The translations under genes were made by a program, and so were the position numbers. The notes below the pieces were generated by a model. It saw only the letters and a program-made list of their open reading frames with translations, was not told the origin of the DNA and searched no databases. From Lepidodermella squamata (Eukaryota; Gastrotricha), in assembly GCA_047495785.1 (NCBI GenBank), contig JBLDXI010000013.1:3286001-3350000 (forward strand): a DNA stretch of 64,000 nucleotides. The letters are read 5' to 3'. Below, in pieces: positions 63,485 through 64,000 of this stretch (its first letter is position 1; each line of letters opens with the position of its first letter).

Positions 63485-64000
63485 TTATGACTTGCTGGTT
63501 GCAGCCATCACAGCAGAAGTTATTAAAGTGAGCATCAATCCTATAGCTGCCATCGCTATCCGCTGCGAGGAAGTTCGTTCGCCAAGTACGAACATCACGA
63601 GCAACCCTCCAAGTAGCAAGCAGGCTGAATTCGCCACTACCCACCTTTTGAAATGCACTTTATATGTTGCGCAGTGATGTCGGAAATCAGCTCTTTTAGT
63701 AATTTGATAGGCTGCCGCTGCTCCAAATAGCAAAATGACGAGGTGGAACAGAGCAATTGACAACGTCCAAATCGTTATAGATCCTATTTCAGAAACACAG
63801 GTGAACTGCCACGTTTCGAGAAAGACGTCATCATCCGCGTTGTCAACAGTCCTAACGAGACGAGAATAGCAGGTAACTCCGTCAAAGCCAGCTAACCAAA
63901 TCGCTAAAATCGCGGCGTTTATAATTAAAAAAATAAATACAAGTAGACCTGTTGTTCGATCAACATTTTTGAGAGAGGATTCCTCATTTTCCTCAATCGC
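63485..64000 (-). CDS. Four-transmembrane protein, 5' end outside the window
   Basis: One open exon runs from the window edge to a stop at 63485; at least 171 residues are visible. It has four hydrophobic segments: TGLLVFIFLIINAAILAIWL, ITIWTLSIALFHLVILLFGA, WVVANSACLLLGGLLVMFVL and MAAIGLMLTLITSAVMAATS. The first extracellular loop has two cysteines (VTCYSRL, FTCVSEI) and is about 35 residues, and the visible N-terminus is acidic (EENEESSLKNVDRTTG). The topology is that of claudin/PMP22/MARVEL-type tetraspan proteins, but the claudin W-x-L-W-x-x-C-x-x-C signature is not present. Family not assigned. Confidence 0.7.
   Translation of the reverse strand, partial: AIEENEESSLKNVDRTTGLLVFIFLIINAAILAIWLAGFDGVTCYSRLVRTVDNADDDVFLETWQFTCVSEIGSITIWTLSIALFHLVILLFGAAAAYQITKRADFRHHCATYKVHFKRWVVANSACLLLGGLLVMFVLGERTSSQRIAMAAIGLMLTLITSAVMAATSKS

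Overview
The window is eukaryotic nuclear DNA from a compact animal genome. Coding exons are split by short introns, mostly about 50-100 bp, with GT-AG borders and frequent TTTCAG-type acceptors. I place about 28 protein genes, roughly one per 2.3 kb. The gene content is metazoan: an NK-2 homeobox gene, collagens, heparan sulfate 6-O-sulfotransferase, EED, HSF and a CDK4/6-type kinase. Secreted YGGYG-type peptide genes that resemble C. elegans NLP-29/CNC peptides, close same-strand gene spacing and the intron style point to a nematode or a near ecdysozoan relative. Collagen-C1q proteins would be unusual for a rhabditid nematode, so the clade is inferred and not proven. No rRNA, tRNA, CRISPR or intact transposon was recognised.

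Layout. 1-3.45 kb: SF3B2 5' part (-) and a tandem duplication carrying two RNF5-like RING genes (-) plus a broken copy of SF3B2 exon 1. 4.4-7.85 kb: two tandem paralogous coiled-coil genes of unknown function (+). 8.97-16.3 kb (-): two paralogous single-Ig-domain membrane proteins around HSF, then ASNA1/GET3. 16.6-22.7 kb (+): SAC1 phosphoinositide phosphatase, CDK4/6 and a SOWAH ankyrin protein. 23.1-38.3 kb (-): dynein roadblock light chain, SEC24 and a PPP1R16/TIMAP-like phosphatase targeting subunit, separated by long gene-poor stretches. 42-47.3 kb (+): a tight chain HS6ST - EED - RPL14 - short-chain dehydrogenase. 48.2-49.7 kb (+): exosome subunit RRP41. 49.8-54.5 kb: an island of seven small, mostly secreted protein genes, including glycine/tyrosine-rich peptides. 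55-60.8 kb (+): an NK-2 homeobox gene and two collagen-C1q paralogues. 61.2-63 kb (+): a histone-H1-like basic/acidic nuclear protein. 63.5-64 kb (-): part of a four-TM protein.

How the genes relate. Several groups are probably physically coupled and not functionally coupled: same-strand gaps of 87-290 bp with acceptor-like sequences before the downstream ATG suggest polycistronic, trans-spliced units of nematode type. Three recent local duplications (RING genes, coiled-coil genes, collagen-C1q genes) and a fourth, dispersed pair (Ig membrane proteins) show that tandem duplication shapes this region. The most novel-looking parts are the secreted-peptide island, the Ig membrane pair with a relocated cysteine, and the tandem coiled-coil pair.

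Exon borders were assigned by eye from reading frame and splice consensus; exon coordinates are given in each entry.
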